Position numbers and translations under genes: made by a program. Under the pieces are notes generated by a model. That model made no database searches, was not told the DNA's origin, and was given only the letters and a program-made list of their open reading frames with translations. From QYOJ01 sp043806735 (lineage in GTDB: Bacteria > Bacteroidota > Bacteroidia > Bacteroidales > FEN-979), in NCBI GenBank assembly GCA_043806735.1, contig JAZDGR010000184.1, forward strand, positions 1-22,223: a stretch of DNA of 22,223 bases, in the 5' to 3' direction. Shown here one piece after another: positions 1 to 7,635 of the stretch (position 1 is the stretch's first letter; each line of letters begins with the position of its first letter).

Positions 1-821
1 ATGCTGGCCGAAAAGATCAGGGAGCGGGAATGGTGCTTTATATAGTTGATGGTATCCCAGTCACTGGCAATGAATCCGCCGATGGATGCAAGCGATTTCG
101 AAAAAGTGCCCATGATCAGGTCAACGCTGTCGGTCAGGCCGAAATGGGAAGCGGTTCCGGAGCCGTTTTCACCCAGGATTCCAATGGAATGGGCATCATC
201 GACCATGATGGTTGCGTTGTACTTTTCGGCCAGGCGGACAATTTCAGGCAGGTTGGCGATGTCGCCGTCCATGCTGAAAACCCCGTCGACTACGATCAGT
301 TTGATCCGGTTGGGATTACATTGTTTCAGCATCCGTTCCAGGGAATTCATGTCGTTGTGACGAAACTTCAGCACCCGTGCAAAAGCCAGGCGGGTCGCTT
401 CGATGATAGAGGCATGATTCAGCTCATCGATGAGGATAAAATCGTTGCGGGAGGTGACTGTCGGGATCACCCCGATATTTACCTGGAACCCGGTGCTGTA
501 AACCAGGGCGGCATCCTTGCCGACAAATTCAGCCAGCTGTTTTTCCAGCTCAATGTGAATATCCAGGGTCCCGTTCAGAAACCGGGATCCGGCGCACCCT
601 GTGCCATATTTATCAATCGCTCGTTTAGCAGCTTCTTTGATCTTCGGATGGGTCGTAAGCCCCATGTAGCTGTTGGACCCGAACATGAGAACCTTCTTCC
701 CGTTCATGGTCACAACCGTATCCTGGTCCGACTCGATCACTCTGAAATAAGGATAGAGCCCCATTTTCTCCACTTTCTGGGGCTCGGTATAGTGGGAAGT
801 CTTTTGATGTAAGAGCTTCAT
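1..821 (-). CDS. spt: Serine palmitoyltransferase-like PLP enzyme (3' end outside window)
   Basis: This is an alpha-oxoamine synthase family member, most like the Bacteroides serine palmitoyltransferase that condenses serine with an acyl-CoA to start sphingolipid synthesis in the cytosol. I translated 273 codons from the ATG at 821; the frame is open to the window edge, so roughly the last third of a usual ~395-residue protein is missing. Visible landmarks are LMFGSNSYMGL (45-55), the glycine-rich GTGCAGSRFLNGT (73-85), the PLP-ring Asp/His in VDDAHSIG (207-214), and GTFSKSLASIGG (238-249) with the Schiff-base lysine at K242. The start codon overlaps the iorB stop as ATGA, so the gene is translationally coupled to iorAB. 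8-amino-7-oxononanoate synthase and glycine C-acetyltransferase are related alternatives, but the overall sequence fits the Bacteroides SPT group better. Confidence 0.9.
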   Translation of the reverse strand, partial: MKLLHQKTSHYTEPQKVEKMGLYPYFRVIESDQDTVVTMNGKKVLMFGSNSYMGLTTHPKIKEAAKRAIDKYGTGCAGSRFLNGTLDIHIELEKQLAEFVGKDAALVYSTGFQVNIGVIPTVTSRNDFILIDELNHASIIEATRLAFARVLKFRHNDMNSLERMLKQCNPNRIKLIVVDGVFSMDGDIANLPEIVRLAEKYNATIMVDDAHSIGILGENGSGTASHFGLTDSVDLIMGTFSKSLASIGGFIASDWDTINYIKHHSRSLIFSAS

Positions 822-1411
822 GGTTTTTGTACACGTTCATTTTCAGTAAATTCCATGCCTGCCTGAAGGGCTCGATGATTGAGCTCGATCACGGCATCTC
901 CTTTTTTCTTGAAGATAAACCGGATAGCATCGACCAGCCGCGAATATTCCATCTCCAGGAAAGGAGAGGCCGCCCCCAGCACCACCATGTTGGATGCTTT
1001 TACGGAGCCGGCACCTTTGGCAATGGTCTCGGCATCCAGCACAACATGGTGCGGCAATGCGTGGATTGCATCCAACACCGATTCGATGGGGGGGTAATTG
1101 GAGATATTCTGAAAAGGTATGCTGCTGCTTATGATCCAACCCTCTCTGGCAAGGTAAGGCAGATACCGGAGGGATTCGAGGGGTTCTACGGAGATGATCA
1201 GGTCGGCTTTGCCAAGAGGTATCAGATCAGAGGCAATCTCCCCGGAAGAGATCCGCAGGTTGGATAGTACCTCGCCCCCCCGCTGGCTCATTCCATGAAC
1301 CTCCGATTGTTTCAAATGCATTCCCTGTTCCAATGCCGCATATCCGATTACGGCGGCAATGGATAGGATGCCCTGGCCGCCGACTCCCGCTAAGATAATG
1401 TCTTTCTTCAT
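818..1411 (-). CDS. iorB: Indolepyruvate ferredoxin oxidoreductase, beta subunit
   Basis: This 197-residue protein is the beta (gamma-domain) subunit of indolepyruvate:ferredoxin oxidoreductase, which with IorA decarboxylates aryl-pyruvates from amino-acid transamination to aryl-acetyl-CoA and reduces ferredoxin. The N-terminus carries the family signature GVGGQGILS (about residues 9-17) and SEVHGMSQRGGEV (about 37-49). The start chosen is the ATG at 1411, which gives an MKKDIIL beginning and overlaps the iorA stop as ATGA; a longer in-frame ATG at 1471 would run 60 bases into iorA and adds a basic stretch not expected for the family. Its own stop overlaps the spt start by four bases. The length is normal for the family. 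Confidence 0.93.
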   Translation of the reverse strand: MKKDIILAGVGGQGILSIAAVIGYAALEQGMHLKQSEVHGMSQRGGEVLSNLRISSGEIASDLIPLGKADLIISVEPLESLRYLPYLAREGWIISSSIPFQNISNYPPIESVLDAIHALPHHVVLDAETIAKGAGSVKASNMVVLGAASPFLEMEYSRLVDAIRFIFKKKGDAVIELNHRALQAGMEFTENERVQKP

Positions 1412-3024
1412 GATGCGGTTATTTTGTCTTTGAACTTTTCTCGCATACGCTTGTCGATGGAGACGATGCATTCCCTCCGTGGAATGATCACTGAAACACC
1501 CGGATAAGCCAGTTCCTCTTCCAGGATCTTCACATTTTCTTCATGGAATTTTTTCAACGGGCGAAGCACCCGGATATGCTCTTCTTCTACCCCGAGTCCT
1601 TTGCAGATGTCCTCTAACCGGCCGAAGGCCGGCGAATCCTGCCCTCCTGTCATAGCGGTGGTGGCATTGTCAAGGATGAGTACGGTAATGGGAGATTTTT
1701 CGAACACGGCATCCAGCAATCCGGTCATCCCCGAGTGGGTAAAAGTCGAATCCCCGATCACGGCTATTGCGGGGACCATCCCGGCATCGGCGGCTCCTTT
1801 GGCCATGGTGATGGAAGCTCCCATATCCACGCAGGAGTTGATGGCTTCGTAAGGTTTCAGTGCGCCCAAGGTATAGCATCCGATATCGCTGAAGACGCGT
1901 CCTTTGGGAAGGGTTGCCAGGGCTTCGTTCAGGGCGTTGTAGGAATCGATATGGGGACAGCCGGAACAGAGCGAAGGAGGGCGCCCCACCACCAGATCCG
2001 GAACCGGAAATCCAAAGGTGTCTTCCAGACCCAGGGCACGTGCCACGATATTTGGATTCAGCTCCCCGTCGCGGGGAATGGTTCCGTCGAGCCGGCCTTT
2101 TACTTTAAGTCCACGGCCCAGGTATCCCTTGAGAAGCTCTTCCACCATCGGGTATCCGTCTTCAATCACCAGCAACTGGTCGCAGGTGTTGGCAAGTTTT
2201 TCAACCAGGTTGCGGGGGAGGGGATATTGACCTACCTTCAGCACCGGGTATGGGATGTGGCCCTCCAGGTAGTTTTCGTTCAGGTAATTGAATGCCAGTC
2301 CGCAAACCACCAGCCCCATGGATTTATCCGGACCGTCAATATAGGTATTGTATGGCGAAGTTTCCGACTCGGTGAGAAAATGTGCGTGATCGCTCAGCAG
2401 GTTCTTATATCGCCTTCTTGCATTGCTCGGCAGCAGGACAAACTGACGGAGATCGGAAGGGAGATGCAACTCATTCTGATCCCTCGCTTCCCTCCTGACC
2501 ACTCCTGAACGGGAGTGGGCCAGTCGTGTTGTGATCCGCAGAAGCACAGGCACCCGGTATTTCTCCGAAAGGTCAAATCCGTAATGAACCATGTCATAGG
2601 CCTCCTGTTGATTCGAGGGTTCCAGGATCGGGATCAGGGCAAACTTGCCGTACACCCTTGAATCCTGCTCGTTTTGCGAGGAGTGCATCGAGGGGTCATC
2701 CGCCGCTACTACGATCATCCCTCCATTGGCCCCGGTGATGGCAGAGTTGATGAAGGGATCGGCCGCCACATTCAACCCGACATGTTTCATGCATACCATG
2801 GTGCGCTTTCCGGCGTACGACATGCCCAGGGCCTCTTCCATGGCGGTTTTCTCGTTTGCCGACCATTGCGAATGGATATGGTGCTCCCGGGTATATTTTG
2901 AATTTTGGATGTACTCCGTTATTTCTGTAGAGGGTGTGCCCGGGTAAGCATAGATTCCCGATAGGCCTGCATCCAGGGCACCCTGAGCGATCGCTTCATC
3001 TCCCAGCAGCAATAGTTTTGGCAT
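1408..3024 (-). CDS. iorA: Indolepyruvate ferredoxin oxidoreductase, alpha subunit (no ferredoxin domain)
   Basis: This 538-residue protein is the thiamine-diphosphate subunit of the cytosolic aryl-pyruvate:ferredoxin oxidoreductase. The pyrimidine-binding domain opens with GDEAIAQGAL and YPGTPSTEI (about 8-36). The later pyrophosphate-binding domain shows CSGCPH (353-358), DIGCYTLG (380-387) and GDSTFTHSGMTG (424-435), followed by NATTAMTG (453-460). Many archaeal and clostridial IorA proteins end in a domain with two [4Fe-4S] clusters; here the chain stops shortly after PRRECIV with no CxxCxxC motif, so electrons must leave by another route. Shorter forms of this kind occur in Bacteroidota. 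It is the first gene of the iorA-iorB-spt run and starts at an ATG about 27 bases downstream of a plausible -7 box. Confidence 0.93.
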   Translation of the reverse strand: MPKLLLLGDEAIAQGALDAGLSGIYAYPGTPSTEITEYIQNSKYTREHHIHSQWSANEKTAMEEALGMSYAGKRTMVCMKHVGLNVAADPFINSAITGANGGMIVVAADDPSMHSSQNEQDSRVYGKFALIPILEPSNQQEAYDMVHYGFDLSEKYRVPVLLRITTRLAHSRSGVVRREARDQNELHLPSDLRQFVLLPSNARRRYKNLLSDHAHFLTESETSPYNTYIDGPDKSMGLVVCGLAFNYLNENYLEGHIPYPVLKVGQYPLPRNLVEKLANTCDQLLVIEDGYPMVEELLKGYLGRGLKVKGRLDGTIPRDGELNPNIVARALGLEDTFGFPVPDLVVGRPPSLCSGCPHIDSYNALNEALATLPKGRVFSDIGCYTLGALKPYEAINSCVDMGASITMAKGAADAGMVPAIAVIGDSTFTHSGMTGLLDAVFEKSPITVLILDNATTAMTGGQDSPAFGRLEDICKGLGVEEEHIRVLRPLKKFHEENVKILEEELAYPGVSVIIPRRECIVSIDKRMREKFKDKITAS

Positions 3025-3050
3025 AAAGCAACATCGTTGGTAATGCTTCG

Positions 3051-3081
3051 CAAACCTACGTAGATTTTGCTAACTACACAA
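3051..3081 (-). promoter_or_regulatory. Predicted Bacteroidota-type promoter for iorA-iorB-spt
   Basis: Read on the minus strand, a -33-like TTG (3081-3079) is followed after 20 bases by TAGGTTTG (3058-3051), matching the Bacteroidota consensus TTTG/TTG, 17-23 bases, TAnnTTTG. The iorA ATG lies 27 bases downstream. The call rests on sequence match and position only. Confidence 0.55.
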
Positions 3082-3087
3082 CTCTTA

Positions 3088-3116
3088 TTGAAATTTTACC
3101 CGATTTTGTATCTTTG
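3088..3116 (+). promoter_or_regulatory. Predicted Bacteroidota-type promoter for cbpA and the coupled small gene
   Basis: TTG at 3088-3090 and TATCTTTG at 3109-3116 are spaced by 18 bases and lie about 30 bases before the cbpA ATG. It sits back to back with the iorA promoter in the 121-base divergent region. No dyad operator was noticed. Confidence 0.55.
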
Positions 3117-3145
3117 GAATCTGTTGGTTTTTTGCTCAGCCTCTG

Positions 3146-4081
3146 ATGGAATACAAAGACTATTACAAAATACTTGGTGTGTCGAAAGAAGCCACCCAGG
3201 ATGAGATCAAGCAAAGCTACCGGAAGCTGGCTCTGAAGTACCATCCCGATAAAAACCAGGGGAACCGCGAGTCGGAAGAGCGCTTCAAGGAGATCGGGGA
3301 AGCATACGAGGTACTCAAAGATCCCGGGAAACGGAAACAATACGACAAGCTTGGCGTCAACTGGAAGCAGTATGAACATGCGGGGGCCGATGGTGGATTT
3401 GACTTTTCACAATGGGCACAACAGCAGGGCGGCCGGACCAGGTCCTCCAGAAGACAGGGCCGCCCGGATTTCGAGGAAGGGGACTTCTCCGACTTCTTCA
3501 ATACCTTTTTCGGCGGTGGTTTTGGTGAGGGATCTACCTACCGGGACATGCGAGATATTCCCCGGAAAGGTCAGGATTACCAGGCCGATCTTACGATCAC
3601 GCTGGCGGATGCCTGTTTCGGGACTGAAGCCATGCTCACGGTCGACGGAGAGACGATCAAAGCTACCATCCCGCCAGGAGTGCGCGATGGCCAGGTATTG
3701 CGGGTAAAAGGGAAAGGAGGGAAAGGATCCGGCGGCCGGGAGAGCGGTCACCTCTATTTGAAGGTAAGCATTAAGGAGGATCCCTCTTTTGAACGGAAAG
3801 GGAATAACCTCTACTGCGATGCAAAAATACCACTCTATACAGCTGTGCTCGGAGGGAAAACCGAAATCCGCTCGCTGAAAGGGACTTTCCATATCACCAT
3901 TCCGAAAGAGACCCCGAACGGAAAAATATTGCGGCTGAAAGGCCTCGGAATGCCCATCTTCGGAAAGAAAAGCGAGCATGGGGACCTTTACATAAAGGTC
4001 AGCCCCGAAATCCCCTCCCATCTCACGGATGAAGAGCTTGCCCTGTTCCGGAAATTAGCCACCCTAAGAAATCAATCATGA
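3146..4081 (+). CDS. cbpA: CbpA-type DnaJ co-chaperone (class B J protein)
   Basis: This 311-residue cytosolic J-domain protein should stimulate the ATPase of DnaK and hand it substrates. The J domain occupies about residues 5-68, with the essential HPD tripeptide at 33-35. A Gly/Phe-rich linker follows (about 75-135, with FFNTFFGGGFG), then two beta-rich substrate-binding domains (about 145-300). The CxxCxGxG zinc-finger repeats of true DnaJ are absent, so this is a class B protein of the CbpA/DnaJ2 kind. The ATG at 3146 gives the typical DYYKILGV beginning. Its TGA overlaps the next ATG by four bases; in many bacteria that position holds the modulator CbpM, but here it holds an unrelated small gene. 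Confidence 0.92.
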   Translation: MEYKDYYKILGVSKEATQDEIKQSYRKLALKYHPDKNQGNRESEERFKEIGEAYEVLKDPGKRKQYDKLGVNWKQYEHAGADGGFDFSQWAQQQGGRTRSSRRQGRPDFEEGDFSDFFNTFFGGGFGEGSTYRDMRDIPRKGQDYQADLTITLADACFGTEAMLTVDGETIKATIPPGVRDGQVLRVKGKGGKGSGGRESGHLYLKVSIKEDPSFERKGNNLYCDAKIPLYTAVLGGKTEIRSLKGTFHITIPKETPNGKILRLKGLGMPIFGKKSEHGDLYIKVSPEIPSHLTDEELALFRKLATLRNQS

Positions 4082-4428
4082 ACACATCTGGCGAATTGAT
4101 ACCCTATGAACTGGATCAGCTTCCTCATGTAATCCGTGAATTTGCGGAAGCAGTAGATTCCTCCAACCTCAGGTACCTCTCCTGTGACCTCGTGGAAAGG
4201 CTTCAGCTGAGGGATGAACATATACTCGATCGGGCCATCGACCGGGCCATGGACGCATGTATCTCGCTATCCATTCCCTCACGACAGCATTTCAAGCGGG
4301 TATTCATCATCAAAGAGAACGGAATCCACCGGGGGTGGAAACTCTCGGCCCTGGGGTGTTACCTCACCATCGTAAACGAAGACCCCAGCCATCCCATGGT
4401 GGCACAATTTCAGGCCTTTCTTTTTTAA
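4078..4428 (+). CDS. Small DinD-like protein coupled to cbpA
   Basis: This 116-residue protein has no signal peptide or membrane segment. Its motif spacing resembles the DinD/BRO-like family as I recall it: A-x2-A-C (57-61), then HF ten residues after the cysteine (71-72), then LS-x3-CYL-x3-N-x-DP-x2-P-x-VA-x2-Q (89-112). DinD proteins are usually above 250 residues, so this would be only the N-terminal core. The ATG overlaps the cbpA stop (ATGA), so the two products are made together. It does not resemble the MerR-like modulator CbpM. A regulator or client-specific partner of the J protein is an inference from coupling alone. That it is a real gene is well supported; the family link is moderate. 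Confidence 0.75.
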   Translation: MNTSGELIPYELDQLPHVIREFAEAVDSSNLRYLSCDLVERLQLRDEHILDRAIDRAMDACISLSIPSRQHFKRVFIIKENGIHRGWKLSALGCYLTIVNEDPSHPMVAQFQAFLF

Positions 4429-4443
4429 CTCGTTCATTTTATA

Positions 4444-4451
4444 TATTTTTG
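4444..4451 (+). promoter_or_regulatory. Possible -7 box for the TonB-dependent receptor gene
   Basis: TATTTTTG matches TAnnTTTG and lies 34 bases before the receptor ATG, in the 57-base gap after the small cbpA-coupled gene. A T-rich stretch stands about 20 bases upstream, but no clear TTTG -33 box. Confidence 0.35.
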
Positions 4452-4485
4452 CCCCACCCAAAAAAACTCCATCTACACGCCTTTC

Positions 4486-6831
4486 ATGAAGATCCTGAAC
4501 ACGTACCTTCCTGTTTTATGTTTACTCGCCTCGCTTTTATTTCTGTCTGCCCGAAGCAGCGCACAAACAGGCACCGTGCGCGGTTTTGTATATGAAGAGG
4601 AAACGGGCGAACCGATTATTTTTACCAATGTCTATTTTTATAAGACCTCCATCGGAGCCACCACGGATGTGAATGGTTACTTCGCCATCACGAAGATCCC
4701 TCCCGGGAATTATATTCTGATGATCACCTACATCGGGTATGACTCGATTCAGATCCCGATGACCATCAAAGCCAATGATCTTCTGACCCAAAAACTCTAC
4801 CTGAAAAGATCCACGGTGACCCTTGGAGAGGTCAGTGTTTCGGCCGCACGGCAGGATAAAACCAGGGAGACCCAGACCTCCATCATCAAGATCACTCCCA
4901 GGGAGATCGAAAAGATCCCCTCCATGGGGGGTCAGCCTGATCTTGCCCAGTACCTTCAGGTTTTGCCCGGGGTTATTTTTTCGGGTGACCAGGGTGGGCA
5001 GCTTTACATCCGGGGAGGCCCTCCGGTTCAGAACATGGTGCTGTACGACGGGATGATCATCTACAATCCCTTCCATTCCATCGGCCTTTTTTCGGTTTTT
5101 GATGTGGATATTCTCAAAAATGTGGATGTGTACACGGGGGGATTCAATGCGGATTATGGTGGGCGCATCTCCTCCATCATGGACATCTCCACCCGGGATG
5201 GCAACAAACAACGGTTTGCCGGAAAACTGGATGTCAGTACGTTTGGCGCCAAAGCGCTCCTGGAAGGGCCCATTGCCCGCCAGAAAAAAGACAATTCCGC
5301 CAGCGCCTCTTTCCTGCTCTCGGTAAAGGATTCATACCTGGATAAAAGTTCCAAGATTTTCTATTCGTACCTTGACCAGGCTTTGCCGTACAGTTACCTC
5401 GATATTTATGGAAAGATTTCGGTAAACGCCCCCAACGGAAGTAAAGTCAACTTTTTCGGATTTAATTTTTCGGATAATGCCACCCTTACCGGATATGATG
5501 TAGATAACGCAGTGATCAACGAGGTGCCCGTGAATTATAACTGGGACACGTACGGTGGCGGAGGTAACTTTGTGGTTATCCCCGGGAAATCCCCGGTTCT
5601 GATCGAAGGGAATTTTGCGTATTCCTACTACAATGTGGAGATGGCTGACGGGGACAGACCTCCCCGGTCCTCTACCATTTCGGGATTCAACGCGGGTTTC
5701 CATTTTACCTACTTCTTCGGCGACGATGCGTTAAAGTACGGCGTTGAGGGATCAGGCTACAAGACCATCTTTGATTTTTACAATGTCGTGAACCATAAAA
5801 TTGATATCACCCAAAACTCCACTGAGGTCGATGCCTATGCTATGTACAAATGGATTACAGGGAAATTCATCATCGAACCCGGCTTCCGGGCTCAATATTA
5901 TGCCTCCCTGTCCACCTTTTCCCCCGAACCCCGCCTTGCCATTAAGTACAATATGATGAAACATTTCCGGTTGAAAATGGCGGCCGGTTATTACACCCAG
6001 AACCTGATCAGTACAACCAACGACCTGGATGTGGTTAACCTCTTTTACGGGTTCCTTACGGGACCGGAAAACCTTCCCAAAGAATTCAACGGTAAACCCG
6101 TGAAAAACAAGCTTCAGCAAGCCTGGCATGTGGTGCTTGGATTTGAGTGGGACATCACCGATAACCTGAACCTGAACGTAGAGGGATATTACAAGTATTA
6201 CCCGCAACTCACCAACCTGAACCGGAACAAACTGTTTGAAGACACAGAGGCCAATGCCGACAAACCCGATTACTTGAAAAAAGATTTTATCATCGAGACC
6301 GGAGATGCCGAAGGTGTTGACATTTCGATTACCTATGATTACCGCAATTTTCATTTCTGGGGCACCTACTCGCTGGGATTCATTCACCGGTTCGACGGGC
6401 ATTATGAATATGTTCCTCCTTACGACCGCAGGAACAACCTGAACCTGATGGGGACCTACACGTTTGGGAAAAAATCCACCTGGGAATTCAACATCCGTTA
6501 CAATTACGGTTCGGGATTTCCGTTTACTCCGACACAAGGATATTATGAGGCAATCTTCTTCAATAACATCTCCACCAATTACACGACGGTCAATGGATCT
6601 CTCGGGATCCTCTACGGAGATTACAATTCACACCGCCTGCCCTATTACAGCAGACTGGATGTCGATCTCAAGAAAACCTTTATATTCAATAAAACCACAA
6701 ACCTCCAGGTGGATTTCAGCATTACCAACCTGCTCAACGAGAAAAATGTCTTTTATGTCGACCGGATTACCAATACGGTTGTGTACCAGCTGCCGATACT
6801 TCCCAGTCTGGGCCTGAGTTTCACTTTTTAA
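4486..6831 (+). CDS. TonB-dependent outer-membrane receptor with CarboxypepD_reg-like N-terminus
   Basis: This 781-residue protein is a TonB-dependent receptor that should import a large or scarce ligand across the outer membrane using energy from TonB/ExbBD. A signal peptide (1-26, cleavage near SSA|Q) is followed by a carboxypeptidase-regulatory-like beta domain (about 29-112, with EPIIFTNVY and TDVNGYF). The plug domain (about 128-238) includes the IRGGPPVQNMVLYDG stretch, and a long barrel ends in a terminal phenylalanine (LSFTF). No SusD-like gene is adjacent, so it is not a classic glycan SusC/D pair; the next gene encodes a small lipoprotein 13 bases downstream that may be its partner. 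The sequence does not show the ligand. Confidence 0.9.
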   Translation: MKILNTYLPVLCLLASLLFLSARSSAQTGTVRGFVYEEETGEPIIFTNVYFYKTSIGATTDVNGYFAITKIPPGNYILMITYIGYDSIQIPMTIKANDLLTQKLYLKRSTVTLGEVSVSAARQDKTRETQTSIIKITPREIEKIPSMGGQPDLAQYLQVLPGVIFSGDQGGQLYIRGGPPVQNMVLYDGMIIYNPFHSIGLFSVFDVDILKNVDVYTGGFNADYGGRISSIMDISTRDGNKQRFAGKLDVSTFGAKALLEGPIARQKKDNSASASFLLSVKDSYLDKSSKIFYSYLDQALPYSYLDIYGKISVNAPNGSKVNFFGFNFSDNATLTGYDVDNAVINEVPVNYNWDTYGGGGNFVVIPGKSPVLIEGNFAYSYYNVEMADGDRPPRSSTISGFNAGFHFTYFFGDDALKYGVEGSGYKTIFDFYNVVNHKIDITQNSTEVDAYAMYKWITGKFIIEPGFRAQYYASLSTFSPEPRLAIKYNMMKHFRLKMAAGYYTQNLISTTNDLDVVNLFYGFLTGPENLPKEFNGKPVKNKLQQAWHVVLGFEWDITDNLNLNVEGYYKYYPQLTNLNRNKLFEDTEANADKPDYLKKDFIIETGDAEGVDISITYDYRNFHFWGTYSLGFIHRFDGHYEYVPPYDRRNNLNLMGTYTFGKKSTWEFNIRYNYGSGFPFTPTQGYYEAIFFNNISTNYTTVNGSLGILYGDYNSHRLPYYSRLDVDLKKTFIFNKTTNLQVDFSITNLLNEKNVFYVDRITNTVVYQLPILPSLGLSFTF

Positions 6832-6844
6832 TCCATCACCCCCC

Positions 6845-7264
6845 ATGAAACGTCAGATACAAAATTTTATCATCCTTACCGCTCTGCTGGGCGTAGCAAT
6901 CTCTTCCTGCACCAAGGATGACCCCAATCCCAGTCCGGCCGATCCCCGGTTGGCTTTTGTCGGGAACTGGAGTGTCAATGAAACGGAACAGCGCCTGACC
7001 TACGAGGCAAACATTGAGAGTGACCCCTATTCCTTAAACGGGGGTGTCTATATTTACAATTTCGCTAACGCCGGCAGCTCAAGCAATCCGGCTTATGCCT
7101 ATGTTTCGGGAAATACCATTACCCTCGAGGTAAACCAGGTGATCGGAGATGGTTGGATCATCAACGGGTCTGGGATCAAATCGGGAAACACCATCAACTG
7201 GCCGTATACCTTGAATGACGGAGCCAATCTCCATAACATCAATGCCGTTTTCACTAAAAACTAA
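6845..7264 (+). CDS. Small surface-exposed lipoprotein, partner candidate of the receptor
   Basis: This 139-residue lipoprotein has a basic N-terminus, a hydrophobic stretch and a lipobox (AISSC) with the lipidated cysteine at C22. The residues after it, TKDD, match the K-(D/E)-(D/E) lipoprotein export signal of Bacteroidota, so surface display is likely. The remainder (about 35-139) is beta-rich, with a FVGNWSV start and GSGIKSGNTI later, resembling lipocalin-like lipoproteins of this phylum; no enzyme motif is visible. It begins 13 bases after the TonB-dependent receptor and is probably co-transcribed. Its stop codon overlaps that of the convergent DUF4296 gene. Confidence 0.8.
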   Translation: MKRQIQNFIILTALLGVAISSCTKDDPNPSPADPRLAFVGNWSVNETEQRLTYEANIESDPYSLNGGVYIYNFANAGSSSNPAYAYVSGNTITLEVNQVIGDGWIINGSGIKSGNTINWPYTLNDGANLHNINAVFTKN

Positions 7265-7632
7265 TCGTGAATCTTTTTAACAAATTTCTTTTCCCTGTCT
7301 ACCAGCTCCTGGTTCACTTTTTCGTATAGTTTGATGAAAACTTCCGGATCCCGCCGGTAATATTCCAGATTTTGCTGGTACCGCTGCCGGGAGATATGGT
7401 ATTTCCGGAAGAGCCCGGCATAATAATATCCGGCTTGTTCGGAGGCGTCTTCTCCCCTGTTCCGCCGGATCTGCAACGCCGCCTCAATATAGTGGAAATC
7501 GGCAAGGATCAGAATCATTTCGGATTCGGGTATAAGGGAATCAGCCGCGATAGAGGAATCTTCCTCCTGTTTCGGATCAGTCTGGCATCCGACCAGAAGA
7601 AAGAGGGATAGGAACCATAGAAGGTATCTCAT
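7261..7632 (-). CDS. DUF4296 family lipoprotein
   Basis: This 123-residue protein has a lipoprotein signal (LLVGC, cysteine at 16). The pattern ESEMILILADFHYIEAAL (about 36-53), then YYYAGLFRKYHISRQRYQQNLEYY and a Glu/Lys-rich helix, is the DUF4296 signature found widely in Bacteroidota. The function is unknown; the mature part looks all-helical and periplasm- or membrane-facing. It starts three bases after the OmpH-like gene and is the last gene of the recQ-ompH-DUF4296 run. Its TAG overlaps the TAA of the opposing lipoprotein gene. Confidence 0.85.
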   Translation of the reverse strand: MRYLLWFLSLFLLVGCQTDPKQEEDSSIAADSLIPESEMILILADFHYIEAALQIRRNRGEDASEQAGYYYAGLFRKYHISRQRYQQNLEYYRRDPEVFIKLYEKVNQELVDREKKFVKKIHD

Positions 7633-7635
7633 AAC

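Noticed and set aside
30..812. Long plus-strand open frame of 260 codons
   Set aside because: It lies opposite the serine palmitoyltransferase gene, whose PLP motifs are complete; the plus-strand product has no recognisable domain.
1408..3024. Frameshifted IorA that lost its ferredoxin domain
   Set aside because: The stop overlaps the iorB start in a clean ATGA junction and no cluster motif appears in other frames nearby, so the short form looks native.
4078..4428. CbpM chaperone modulator
   Set aside because: The position fits, but the sequence lacks the MerR-like pattern of CbpM and its motif spacing fits a DinD-like core.
5752..6537. Minus-strand open frame of 261 codons
   Set aside because: It is antisense to the barrel of the TonB-dependent receptor and resembles no family.
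4486..7264. Polysaccharide utilisation locus (SusC/SusD)
   Set aside because: No SusD-like or glycoside hydrolase gene is present; the lipoprotein is far too small for SusD.
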